The notes below the pieces were generated by a model. The model ran no database searches. It was not told the DNA's origin and saw only the letters and a list, made by a program, of their open reading frames with translations. Positions 47,086-55,666 of a DNA stretch of 64,000 nucleotides are shown piece by piece (the first letter of the stretch is position 1; each line of letters begins with the position of its first letter). The stretch comes from Flavobacteriales bacterium (lineage in GTDB: Bacteria > Bacteroidota > Bacteroidia > Flavobacteriales_F > PHOS-HE28). The DNA lies in assembly GCA_020852835.1 (NCBI GenBank), contig JADZAC010000036.1, forward strand, positions 22,948 to 86,947. The letters run 5' to 3'. Made by a program: the position numbers and the translations under genes.

Positions 47086-47739
47086 CTAATTCAGATCCTT
47101 CTTCGCTTTCGCCTCGCTGCGCATTTTGTACAGCCGCTCGCTGAAGCCGCCTTCCTTCTCGAATTTGCGTGCTTGGCTGTCCACCTGCTTGTCCAAGAGG
47201 TGAATGGCGATCTTGCAAAGTGTTTGCCCCACGTTGGCGCTGATCTCGGCGTAGGCGCGATCATGCACGGTGGTGGGCGTGCGTGCGGTGCGCGGCCCTT
47301 CCGGCGCGGCCATGCGCGCTTCTTTTTCGCGCTCCCACAGGGCTTTGATCCATAGTGCCACTTCATCGGCGCTCTTGCAGCGCGCGTTGCTCAGTTCCTT
47401 GCGGCGCGGGTCCATGGGTTCCCACAGGGGCAGTTTGCGCTGCTCCAGGAAGGCTTCGTAGTCCTTGCGGAGCTCATCGATGCTGGCGCGCGCCACGTTG
47501 GTGAGGTTCATCTCCAACTTCCTGGTGGTGGCGCTGAGCTTGCTGCCTTCACCGATGTTGCGCTCGCCGCTGCGGGCTGCTTGCTCCATTTGGTCGTGGG
47601 TGCGGCTGCCCCGGGGGATGTAGCGGTCCACGAAGCGCACAGTAACGGCATAGAGGAGTTTGGCCACCTGGTAGCTCACCAGCTTTTCGTAACCGCCGCT
47701 GGGTTGGAGGAGGTGGGGCTTTTCGGGGTTGGAGGGCAT
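47086..47739 (-). CDS. Four helix bundle (23S rRNA intervening-sequence/IVP-like) suffix-domain protein
   Basis: YEKLVSYQVAKLLYAVTVRFVDRYIPRGSRTHDQMEQAARSGERNIGEGSKLSATTRKLEMNLTNVARASIDELRKDYEAFL; start MPSNPEKPHLL. Confidence 0.85.
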   Translation of the reverse strand: MPSNPEKPHLLQPSGGYEKLVSYQVAKLLYAVTVRFVDRYIPRGSRTHDQMEQAARSGERNIGEGSKLSATTRKLEMNLTNVARASIDELRKDYEAFLEQRKLPLWEPMDPRRKELSNARCKSADEVALWIKALWEREKEARMAAPEGPRTARTPTTVHDRAYAEISANVGQTLCKIAIHLLDKQVDSQARKFEKEGGFSERLYKMRSEAKAKKDLN

Positions 47740-47767
47740 GGCTCTGCAAGTTAGTTGGGGTGGTTCA

Positions 47768-47845
47768 AATGGACGCAAATGGACAAAAATGGACAAGGCG
47801 CCCCGCCAGAGCGGGTGCGTCAATTTCTGTCCATTTGCGTCCATT
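47768..47845. repeat. 18-bp perfect inverted repeat upstream of the IVP-like gene
   Basis: AATGGACGCAAATGGACA (47768-47785) and TGTCCATTTGCGTCCATT (47828-47845); extra ATGGACA copy in the left arm. Confidence 0.95.
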
Positions 47846-47858
47846 ACATTCATTAGCC

Positions 47859-49076
47859 CTAACTCCGCCTGTTCGCCAGCAGCACCGGGGCCTGTCCGTC
47901 GAAGGGGTTGTCCATGCGGCCGATGCTTTTGGCCTCCAGGCTGGTGGCGCGCATCACCACGCGGTCGCCGAAGCGCTTGCGCATCTTGTCCATGGCCTGG
48001 TAGAGGTTCATGGCCTCCTCGGTGTCGGTGAAGGCGTCCATCTGGTGGCCGCCGCCCACGAGGTGGCTGAAGCGGATGCCCACCAGGCGGATGCGCTGGC
48101 GGCGGTCGTACAGCGCGCGGAAGAGCTCGTGCACCACGGGCAGGATGAGGTGGTCGGCGGCGGTGTAGCCGATGCGCTGCTGGCGCGTGTGCGTGTTCAT
48201 GTCGGCGTAGCGGATCTTCACGGCGATGCAGCTGGTGAGCTTTTGGCCCTTGCGCAGCTGGAAGGCGAGGTTCTCGGCCATGGCGGTGAGCAGGCCGCGC
48301 AGCTTCACCAGGTCGATGGTGTCGCGCTCGAAGGTGCGCTCGGTGCTGATGCTCTTGCGCTCGTGCCAGGCCACCACGGGGCTGTTGTCGATGCCGTTGG
48401 CCTTGCGCCACAGCACGGGGCCGTGCTCGCCCAGCAGCCGCTGCATCAGCTCCACGGGCAGCTCCTGCAGGGTGTGGATCTTGGCCACGCCCATGCTGCG
48501 CAGCAGGTGCGCCGTCTTCTCGCCCACGCCGGGGATGGCCTCGATGGACATCGGTGCCAGGAAGGGCTTCTCGGTGCCGCGCTCCACCTCGCGCTGGCCG
48601 TTGGGCTTGGCGGTGTTGGTGGCCACCTTGCTCACCGTTTTGTTGATGCTGAGGCCGAAGCTGTTGGGCAGCCCCGTTTCCCTGGTGATGGTCTGCCGCA
48701 GCTCGCTGGCCAGCTTCAGTGCGCCGAAGAACTTCTCGGTGCCGCTGAGGTCCACATAGAATTCGTCCACGCTGGTCTTCTCGAAGAGCGGCACCCGCGC
48801 CCGGATGATCTCGGTGACCTCGTCGCTCTTTTTCATGTACGCCCCGCTGTCGCCGCGCAGGATGACGGCCTCCGGGCAGAGCTGCTTGGCGGTGCGCATG
48901 GGCATGGCGCTGCGCACGCCGAAGGCCCGCGCCTCGTAGCTGCAACTGGCCACCACGCCGCGGTCGCTGTCGCTGCCCACCAGCACGGGCTTGCCCTGCA
49001 GCTGCGGGTGCTTCAGGCGTTCCACGCTCACGAAGAAGCTGTCCAAATCCAAGTGGACGATGGTGCGTTCGCTCAT
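47859..49076 (-). CDS. dinB: DNA polymerase IV (Y-family)
   Basis: IVHLDLDSFFVSVERLKHPQLQGKPVLVG, ASCSYEARAFGVRSAMP, SVDEFYVDLSGTEKFFG, IPGVGEKTAHLLRSMG. Confidence 0.95.
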   Translation of the reverse strand: MSERTIVHLDLDSFFVSVERLKHPQLQGKPVLVGSDSDRGVVASCSYEARAFGVRSAMPMRTAKQLCPEAVILRGDSGAYMKKSDEVTEIIRARVPLFEKTSVDEFYVDLSGTEKFFGALKLASELRQTITRETGLPNSFGLSINKTVSKVATNTAKPNGQREVERGTEKPFLAPMSIEAIPGVGEKTAHLLRSMGVAKIHTLQELPVELMQRLLGEHGPVLWRKANGIDNSPVVAWHERKSISTERTFERDTIDLVKLRGLLTAMAENLAFQLRKGQKLTSCIAVKIRYADMNTHTRQQRIGYTAADHLILPVVHELFRALYDRRQRIRLVGIRFSHLVGGGHQMDAFTDTEEAMNLYQAMDKMRKRFGDRVVMRATSLEAKSIGRMDNPFDGQAPVLLANRRS

Positions 49077-49143
49077 TGCAAGGTGCCGCGATCGACGGGG
49101 ATGCCGTCAAGGACGGAGGCCATAAGATAGGCCGTGGGGGAAT

Positions 49144-49272
49144 ATGTATGGAGGTTCCAATGCCGCCGATGCTGCGCGCATGCTGATCGACCTGATGGAG
49201 CAGAACGACTTCGACCCAACTGGCAAATTCACGGTGATCTCCATCGGTGGCATGCGCGAACGGCAGTATTGA
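49144..49272 (+). other. Short ORF of unknown status (possible gene remnant)
   Basis: MYGGSNAADAARMLIDLMEQNDFDPTGKFTVISIGGMRERQY*. Confidence 0.25.
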
Positions 49273-49300
49273 CCACTTGACGCCAGTTACCTTTGATCCA

Positions 49301-49531
49301 ATGGCAACGAAGAAAAAATCGATCGACTGGCAACTCGCCCCCGCCCCCGAAAGCAAGGACCATTTCAAGCTGAACGAGCAATACGAGCTCTTCATCAATG
49401 GCAAGTGGCAGAAGCCGAAGGGCGGGACCCGTTCGGCTCCGCTCAGGAATCCCTGCTTCGACACCATCAACCCCGCCAATGAACATCTCTCAATTGATCC
49501 CTTTCATGTGATCGGCAACCAGCATCGATGA
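49301..49531 (+). pseudogene. 5' fragment of aldehyde dehydrogenase (homology ends near 49480)
   Basis: MATKKKSIDWQLAPAPESKDHFKLNEQYELFINGKWQKPKGG...FDTINPANE matches the N-terminus of the intact ALDH at 52496 (DWKLVPAPESKDHVRIDAEYKLFIGGKWVAPKSGKYLDTINPSSE). Confidence 0.85.
49428..49456 (+). repeat. Family C repeat inside the ALDH fragment
   Basis: acccgttcggctccgctcaggaatccc; translated TRSAPLRNP, absent from the intact paralogue. Confidence 0.7.
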
Positions 49532-50382
49532 GTTTGACCGGCTGCCCATATTGCTGCAAAGCTGGAGCATCGGTACATAGGATGCTAGGGCTCCTATTAG
49601 CAATCGGCGTTATTGGCGGCGGTGAACTTCGGGCGCAAGCCGATGGTACCCGATCAACGAGATCCGATTCCATAGCGCCCGAGAGTTTTCCTATACAGAC
49701 CGATAGGCAGTGCCTTTGGGGTTTCGGGGTCGGTCGTCTTGGGCTTAGTACAATGAACGCGTATCAGAAGCCCGCAACCGATCCCCCGATGATGGCCGCT
49801 TTCGTTGGCAATCCAGAGTACTCCCCTGGCTTCTTCACGCTCAGCCTTGTAGCGGAAAAGAATCATCGAAGCCTTAGCACATTGACCTTCGCGTATCGGG
49901 ATCAAACCCTTCACTTCGAGCATGAGTATGGCGAGTTCTCAAGTGGCTCTTCCAAGGACTGTCTCGCTCGACTTTCATGGGCCTATTGTTTGATCTCGCC
50001 TGATGTGTTTGACAAGCCCTCCTTCCTGCTTTCGGCTGGTCCCTCGGTCTACTACTTGCACCGTGATTACCTGAAGCAATACTCTGATACCCTATTCGGG
50101 TTCCGTTCCGCCCAGGAAGTGCAAGCCCAGATCCTGTTCTTGCAAGTTGGTCCACACTTTTCGATCAGGAAGAATAACTTGTTGGTGTCAGCAGCAGCCC
50201 ACTTCAACTTGTTCGGCTGGATATCCGGGAGCTCAAGCTACGACGTCATTGAACATCCTGGGCCCATCGTACCCTATAGAGTAGAAGCACAGTTCAGTGA
50301 AGCCGTTGGACCTGGTTTCATCAGCGGTAATACGCTGCTGTTGAACGACCTTGAGTTAAGCATGACCCTGCTCTTCAGATAA
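49528..50382 (+). CDS. Hypothetical exported protein
   Basis: 284 aa ORF with LGLLLAIGVIGGGELRAQA signal-like segment; visibly AT-richer than flanking genes. Confidence 0.65.
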   Translation: MSLTGCPYCCKAGASVHRMLGLLLAIGVIGGGELRAQADGTRSTRSDSIAPESFPIQTDRQCLWGFGVGRLGLSTMNAYQKPATDPPMMAAFVGNPEYSPGFFTLSLVAEKNHRSLSTLTFAYRDQTLHFEHEYGEFSSGSSKDCLARLSWAYCLISPDVFDKPSFLLSAGPSVYYLHRDYLKQYSDTLFGFRSAQEVQAQILFLQVGPHFSIRKNNLLVSAAAHFNLFGWISGSSSYDVIEHPGPIVPYRVEAQFSEAVGPGFISGNTLLLNDLELSMTLLFR

Positions 50383-50416
50383 TCCCTGAAATACGGCCCA
50401 TTGAGCGTAGTATAGG

Positions 50417-52474
50417 ATGAGGACACACGCAAACAGGATCCCCATGATGAACTCCGCAGGAGTTTCCTGCCGGAATGCCTGGCTTTCGTTCGTGGTCCTT
50501 CCGCTTGCACTTGGTTGGTATGGAGCCGTTGTAGCGCAAGATCGAAGTCAGTACCCTGTGAAGGAGCAGTACGATCGCTATGAAAAGGACTATGTGGAAA
50601 CGGTACTGCATCCATGTACAATGAGCTCGACCAGTCCCATCGCACTGGCCGATGAGATCGAAGGCACCTTCGGCAACGGGTTGGCGCCGGTCATGGAATC
50701 CTACATCAATATGTACCAGACCACTGGCGACCTGGCCTATCTGTTCAGATTCGTTGACCGCGCGATCTGCATGCAGGAGCTTCGCTGGGATCGGCTCGGC
50801 ATCAGTGACCCTGGGTTGCTATGGCTCCTGGCTTTACAGGGATATGACTTCACGCAGCCTCGCTGGTCGTTGGATACCGGGGGAGATGGCACCATAACAG
50901 CTGCGCTAGGGCATTTCGTACACTACATCCTGCTCGAACGACCGGACCTGATGGGTGTGCAGATCCCCCAGTTTCCCAGTACCCACATCGCCGATAGTGA
51001 TCTGGGGCCTTGGACCACGCTTGGTGACTTTGCCGAATGGCTCCGGGCCGAAGTCGCATTGACCCTGGATGTCTATGTAGGTTGGCCGGGCTATTGGATC
51101 AGTGATGTCTACTGCTTCTCTTCGACTGAAGGACCTGATAATGACGCGGAGCTAACTACGTACCTGAATCTGCAAGGACCGATCGGCGCTGCGTTGTATT
51201 ACATCGGAGAGGTGAACCCTTCACCTTGGTACTTGCAGCATTCAGCAGCCATCGCGGATGCTTACACAAGCATTGTTAATGATGAACAGGACTGTGTTCA
51301 CTGGCCGTGGGGTTGGGATGGGACACCTGACGCGGAGCGCTATGTCCTCGAATATGACAACGGCGCCTATCGATGGACCTATTTCGGTTGGGCGCCGGAA
51401 TCATGCGAGAGCCGGCATGGTGATGTACCCAACGACTATGAGGACATCAGCCACGGCATATTGGACCTTATTCTACCCCGTGCGGTCGTTGAACAACAGA
51501 TCAGTACCGCGGCAATCATGTTCAACACCACGGACATGTTGCGCTTCCGTAATACGTTCACGCAGAACATCTATGCGGGTCTGGACATCGACGGATATCC
51601 GACTTTCCATCCGAGTGTTGCCGGTGATGACGAGATCAAGTACAGGCACGAATGGGATGGGCTCGGAACCTTGAACCGTCGTAGCCGTGCATACATGTGG
51701 CTGCAACAGTGGGATGCACTGGGTAATCCACCGAACGTGTATGACATCGTCATGGACTACTATGCGGGCAGGGTAAAGGACGATCCCAACGGTATTCAAG
51801 GCAGCCTTGAACAGTACGGCCTTGCCGATGTGGTAGCCGCTCAATGGCAGCGCGAATGCTTCGATCTCACCTTGTTCAACCGTGATGTGGTCTACGACCA
51901 GAACTTTGCCGCCAAGCGCCACTTGATCATAGATCCTACGGCTGGGCCAGGTACTTCCTTCGCCGACCCTGTACTAGGCGATGAACGCTTCACGGTGAAC
52001 CCTGGCGTGCATGCGGAGATGCGGGCGGGCTCATCCATTGAGCTAAAGCCAGGTTTCCATGCGGCGTACGGTTGCGAATTTCACGCGTCCATCGATCCAC
52101 TGGGATGCGATATGCAGGTGAAGACCATGACCACCGGAGGAGTCGCGGCTGAAATATTCGCTCAGCGAGGACTAGGGCTGGCCACAGAAAAGCCGATGCA
52201 TCACGACAGTAAAAAGCTCGTTCGCGTGGTGACGACGCAAGATCCGGCCTCGTCGAAGCTGGGCGCGGGCATCATTGTCGAAGAGAATGGGACTTGTTCG
52301 TGGCGGCTTTTCAATAATCTGGGGCAACTGGTCGCATCCGCTAACTCCGTGAACCTGAACCCCGGCTTGAACGACTTGCAAATCGATCTTCACGACCACC
52401 CGACCGGTGCCTACATTCTGGACTTGTCGGGCGCTGGTCTGAATGTGCGTGGGCCTGTGTTCATTGGGCAGTGA
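50417..52474 (+). CDS. Large secreted protein with probable T9SS-type C-terminal sorting domain
   Basis: 685 aa; ends SWRLFNNLGQLVASANSVNLNPGLNDLQIDLHDHPTGAYILDLSGAGLNVRGPVFIGQ; GSSIELKPGFHAAYGCEFHASIDPLGC repeat-like module. Confidence 0.75.
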   Translation: MRTHANRIPMMNSAGVSCRNAWLSFVVLPLALGWYGAVVAQDRSQYPVKEQYDRYEKDYVETVLHPCTMSSTSPIALADEIEGTFGNGLAPVMESYINMYQTTGDLAYLFRFVDRAICMQELRWDRLGISDPGLLWLLALQGYDFTQPRWSLDTGGDGTITAALGHFVHYILLERPDLMGVQIPQFPSTHIADSDLGPWTTLGDFAEWLRAEVALTLDVYVGWPGYWISDVYCFSSTEGPDNDAELTTYLNLQGPIGAALYYIGEVNPSPWYLQHSAAIADAYTSIVNDEQDCVHWPWGWDGTPDAERYVLEYDNGAYRWTYFGWAPESCESRHGDVPNDYEDISHGILDLILPRAVVEQQISTAAIMFNTTDMLRFRNTFTQNIYAGLDIDGYPTFHPSVAGDDEIKYRHEWDGLGTLNRRSRAYMWLQQWDALGNPPNVYDIVMDYYAGRVKDDPNGIQGSLEQYGLADVVAAQWQRECFDLTLFNRDVVYDQNFAAKRHLIIDPTAGPGTSFADPVLGDERFTVNPGVHAEMRAGSSIELKPGFHAAYGCEFHASIDPLGCDMQVKTMTTGGVAAEIFAQRGLGLATEKPMHHDSKKLVRVVTTQDPASSKLGAGIIVEENGTCSWRLFNNLGQLVASANSVNLNPGLNDLQIDLHDHPTGAYILDLSGAGLNVRGPVFIGQ

Positions 52475-52495
52475 TCGGCAAAAACATAAAGAACA

Positions 52496-53953
52496 ATGGC
52501 AAAGAGGATCAAGGACAACGACTGGAAGCTTGTTCCGGCACCAGAATCGAAGGATCACGTTCGCATTGATGCTGAGTACAAGCTGTTCATCGGAGGCAAA
52601 TGGGTCGCTCCAAAGTCAGGCAAGTATCTCGATACGATAAACCCGAGCAGCGAACAACGACTTGCTCGAGTTGCCGAGGCCGACGCGGCCGATGTGGACG
52701 CCGCCGTAAAAGCCGCCCGCAAGGCCTACGACACCGTGTGGAGCAAGATGCCCGCCCCCGAGCGTGGCAAGTACATCTACCGCATCGCACGCTTGCTGCA
52801 AGAGAAAGCCCGCGAGTTCGCCGTGGTGGAAAGCATGGACGGCGGCAAGCCCATCCGCGAAAGCCGCGATTTTGACATTCCCGTGGCCGCGGCCCATTTC
52901 TTCTACTACGCCGGCTGGGCCGACAAGCTGCAGTACGCCTTCCCCGCGCGCAACGTATCGCCGCTCGGCGTGGCCGGGCAGATCATCCCGTGGAACTTCC
53001 CCTTGCTGATGGCCGCTTGGAAGATCGCGCCCGCACTGGCCTGCGGCAACACCGTGGTGCTGAAGCCCGCCGAGACCACCCCGCTCACCGCACTGCTGCT
53101 CGCCGAGCTGATCCAGGAAGCCGAACTGCCCGACGGCGTGGTGAACATCGTCACCGGCGCGGGGGCCACCGGCGCGGCCTTGGTGAACCACCCGGACATC
53201 AACAAGATCGCCTTCACCGGCAGCACCGCCGTGGGCAAGCTCATCCAGCGCTCCGTGGCAGGCACCGGCAAGAAGCTCACCCTGGAGCTCGGCGGCAAGG
53301 CCCCCAACATCATCTTCGCCGACGCCACCATCGACCAGGCCGTGGAGGGCATCATCAACGGCATCTACTTCAACCAGGGCCACGTGTGCTGCGCCGGCAG
53401 CCGCCTCTACGTGGAGGAAAGCGTGCATGACGAGGTGGTGCGCAAGCTGAAGCACCGCATGAAGAGCTTAGTGGTGGGCGACCCGCTGGACAAGAACACC
53501 GACATCGGCGCCATCAACAGCCGCGAGCAGCTCGGCACCATCAACAAATACATCAAGCTGGGCCAGCAGGAAGGCGCCGACATGTACCAGAGCAGCTGCG
53601 ACCTGCCCGGCAAGGGCTTCTGGTGCCGCCCCACGCTCTTCACCAACGTTGCCCAAAGCGCGCGCATCACCCAGGAGGAGATCTTCGGCCCCGTGCTCGC
53701 CATCCAGACCTTCCGCACCGTGGACGAGGTGATCCAAAAGGCCAACAACACGCCCTACGGCCTCAGCGCCGGCGTGTGGACGGACAAGGGCAGCAAGATC
53801 TTCAACCTCACCAGCAAGCTCCGCGCGGGCGTGATCTGGGCCAACACCTTCAACAAGTTCGATCCCACCTCACCCTTCGGCGGCTACAAGGAAAGCGGGT
53901 ATGGACGGGAAGGCGGGGTGCATGGGTTGGGGGCGTATTTGAATTTGAGTTGA
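52496..53953 (+). CDS. Aldehyde dehydrogenase family protein
   Basis: 485 aa; PWNFPLLMAAWKIAPALACGNTVVLKPAE, FTGSTAVGKLIQ, LELGGKAPNIIFADA, QGHVCCAGSRLYVEE. Confidence 0.95.
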   Translation: MAKRIKDNDWKLVPAPESKDHVRIDAEYKLFIGGKWVAPKSGKYLDTINPSSEQRLARVAEADAADVDAAVKAARKAYDTVWSKMPAPERGKYIYRIARLLQEKAREFAVVESMDGGKPIRESRDFDIPVAAAHFFYYAGWADKLQYAFPARNVSPLGVAGQIIPWNFPLLMAAWKIAPALACGNTVVLKPAETTPLTALLLAELIQEAELPDGVVNIVTGAGATGAALVNHPDINKIAFTGSTAVGKLIQRSVAGTGKKLTLELGGKAPNIIFADATIDQAVEGIINGIYFNQGHVCCAGSRLYVEESVHDEVVRKLKHRMKSLVVGDPLDKNTDIGAINSREQLGTINKYIKLGQQEGADMYQSSCDLPGKGFWCRPTLFTNVAQSARITQEEIFGPVLAIQTFRTVDEVIQKANNTPYGLSAGVWTDKGSKIFNLTSKLRAGVIWANTFNKFDPTSPFGGYKESGYGREGGVHGLGAYLNLS

Positions 53954-54125
53954 TGGTTCGGATCCCCTCGCCATGAACTACCTCCGAGCATCCCGAAGGG
54001 TTGGTTGAGGGCCGGAGGCTCAAGCCCAACATGGGCGGTCGGTCGTTTTTTCAGCGGGCCGCATGTGCGTAGCTTTGGTGGGGATCGGCGAACCCCGCCG
54101 GGCCAGTTGAGTGAATACGCGAATG

Positions 54126-55082
54126 AGCAAGACACTGTCCAGATCGATCATCAAGGCCGACCTGAACGGCCACGGCACCAATGGTGCTGCCAAGAACGCC
54201 GACCGCCTCCCCGTGATGAAGACCTACAAGATCTACATCGGCGGCAAGTTCCCGCGCACCGAGAGCGGTAGGTACTACCAGCCCACGGGTACTGATGGCA
54301 AGCCCTTGGCCAACGTTTGCCGCGGCAGCCGCAAGGACGTACGCGATGCCGTGGTGGCCGCGCGCGGTGCTGTGGGTGGTTGGGCTTCGCGCAGTGCATT
54401 CAATCGGGGGCAGATCCTTTACCGCATCGGCGAGATGCTGGAGGGCCGCAGCGCGCAGTTCGTGCATGAGCTGGTGCTGCATGGGGCCACGCAGAAGCAG
54501 GCCGAGGCCGAGGTGGCCCTGGCGATCGACCGCTGGATCCACTACGCCGGCTGGTGCGACAAGTATCAGGCGCTCTTCAGCAGCGTGAACCCGGTGAACA
54601 CCTCGCACTTCAACTTCAGTGTGCTGGAGCCCACCGGCGTGGTGGGCATCATGAGCGGCGGGAGCAATGGCCTGTTGGAACTGGTCTCACTGATCGCCCC
54701 GGTGATCGCGGGCGGCAACACCTGTGTGGTGGTGGCCAGCGAGAAGCATCCACTGCCCGCAGTGACCTTCACGGAAGTGCTCGCCACCAGCGACCTGCCC
54801 GGCGGCGTGGTGAACCTGCTCACCGGCTTCCGCAGCGAACTGCTCAAGCCGCTGGTGTCGCACATGGACATCAACGCCGTGGTGTGCGCACAACCCACGA
54901 AGGAGGAGCGGCAGATGCTGGACACCGAGGCCGCCGCGAACATGAAGCGCGTGGTGGTGCCCAAGGTGAAGGACTGGTCCACGACGGAGGGCCAAAGCCC
55001 GTACCTCATCCTGGACACCCAAGAGGTGAAGACCACCTGGCACCCGATCGAACGCGGGCAGGGCGGGGGTGGAGGGTATTGA
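54126..55082 (+). CDS. Aldehyde dehydrogenase family protein (short)
   Basis: YKIYIGGKFPRTESGRYYQP, VLEPTGVVGIMSGGSNGLLELVSLIAPVIAGGNTCVVVASEKHPLPAVTFTEVL. Confidence 0.88.
   Translation, partial: SKTLSRSIIKADLNGHGTNGAAKNADRLPVMKTYKIYIGGKFPRTESGRYYQPTGTDGKPLANVCRGSRKDVRDAVVAARGAVGGWASRSAFNRGQILYRIGEMLEGRSAQFVHELVLHGATQKQAEAEVALAIDRWIHYAGWCDKYQALFSSVNPVNTSHFNFSVLEPTGVVGIMSGGSNGLLELVSLIAPVIAGGNTCVVVASEKHPLPAVTFTEVLATSDLPGGVVNLLTGFRSELLKPLVSHMDINAVVCAQPTKEERQMLDTEAAANMKRVVVPKVKDWSTTEGQSPYLILDTQEVKTTWHPIERGQGGGGGY
55015..55082 (+). repeat. ALDH 3'-end, copy 1 (in gene)
   Basis: Gap-free match to 55667-55734 (offset 652); 58 of 60 nt identical over 55023-55082. Confidence 0.92.
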
Positions 55083-55106
55083 ACGTTATCTTTGAGATAC
55101 TCGACC

Positions 55107-55280
55107 ATGACCACGATCGTCAAACGCACGACTACCCGAAAGGAGCTGACCGCCCTTCTGAAAGGGAAGCAGCGAAGGCGCAGGAAGAAGGGTGTGGATG
55201 TGAAGAGCTTTGCGGGCAAGCTCAAGTTGGAGGGCGATCCGCTGGAGATCCAGAAGCGAATGCGCGATGGATGGAAGTAG
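55107..55280 (+). CDS. Putative antitoxin (DUF2281/VapB-like small protein)
   Basis: MTTIVKRTTTRKELTALLKGKQRRRRKKGVDVKSFAGKLKLEGDPLEIQKRMRDGWK; overlaps PIN gene; TATCTTTG box 12 nt upstream. Confidence 0.75.
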   Translation: MTTIVKRTTTRKELTALLKGKQRRRRKKGVDVKSFAGKLKLEGDPLEIQKRMRDGWK

Positions 55281-55640
55281 GCTGTTGGTCGATACCAACA
55301 TCATTCTCTATGCGCTGAAGGTGATAAAGCGCTGACCGATCTTATTGATGGACAAGAACTTTTCATCTCCTTCGTAACCCGTATCGAGTTGCTGAGTTTC
55401 CCGAAGATCGATGCGGCCGGTGTCGAGCTTATCGAGCGTTTCCTGCAACAGGTTCCAGTGGTCGAGAGCAGTCCGGTGATCAACGCGGATGCGATCTACT
55501 TGCGACGCAAGTCGGGACTCGAAGTGCCCGATGCCATCATTGCAGCAAGTGCGCGTTTCCTTGGCGTTCGATTGATGACCGTCGACAAGGATTTCAAGAA
55601 GGTCGAAGAGGAGTTGGATCTTTTGCTGTACACGAAATGA
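55267..55640 (+). pseudogene. PIN-domain (VapC-like) toxin with single-base frameshift
   Basis: MDGSRLLVDTNIILYALK then frameshift (aag|gtgataaag); +1 base restores KGDKALTDLIDGQELFISFVTRIELLSFPKIDAAGVELIERFLQQ...LEVPDAIIAASARFLGVRLMTVDKDFKKVE. Confidence 0.88.
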
Positions 55641-55666
55641 ACCCATGGCTTCGAACCACTGTCAAT

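Noticed and set aside
47086-47845. Diversity-generating retroelement (because of the Avd-like four-helix protein)
   Set aside because: No reverse transcriptase and no template/variable repeat pair were seen in the neighbourhood.
47086-49479. 797 aa minus-strand ORF as a single fused protein
   Set aside because: Only the C-terminal part (47086-47739) is a real gene; the rest is an out-of-frame reading of dinB and the hairpin spacer.
54033-54059. Rho-independent terminator between the two aldehyde dehydrogenase genes
   Set aside because: GCCC-aacat-GGGC stem is short and the T run lies several bases away; too weak to call.
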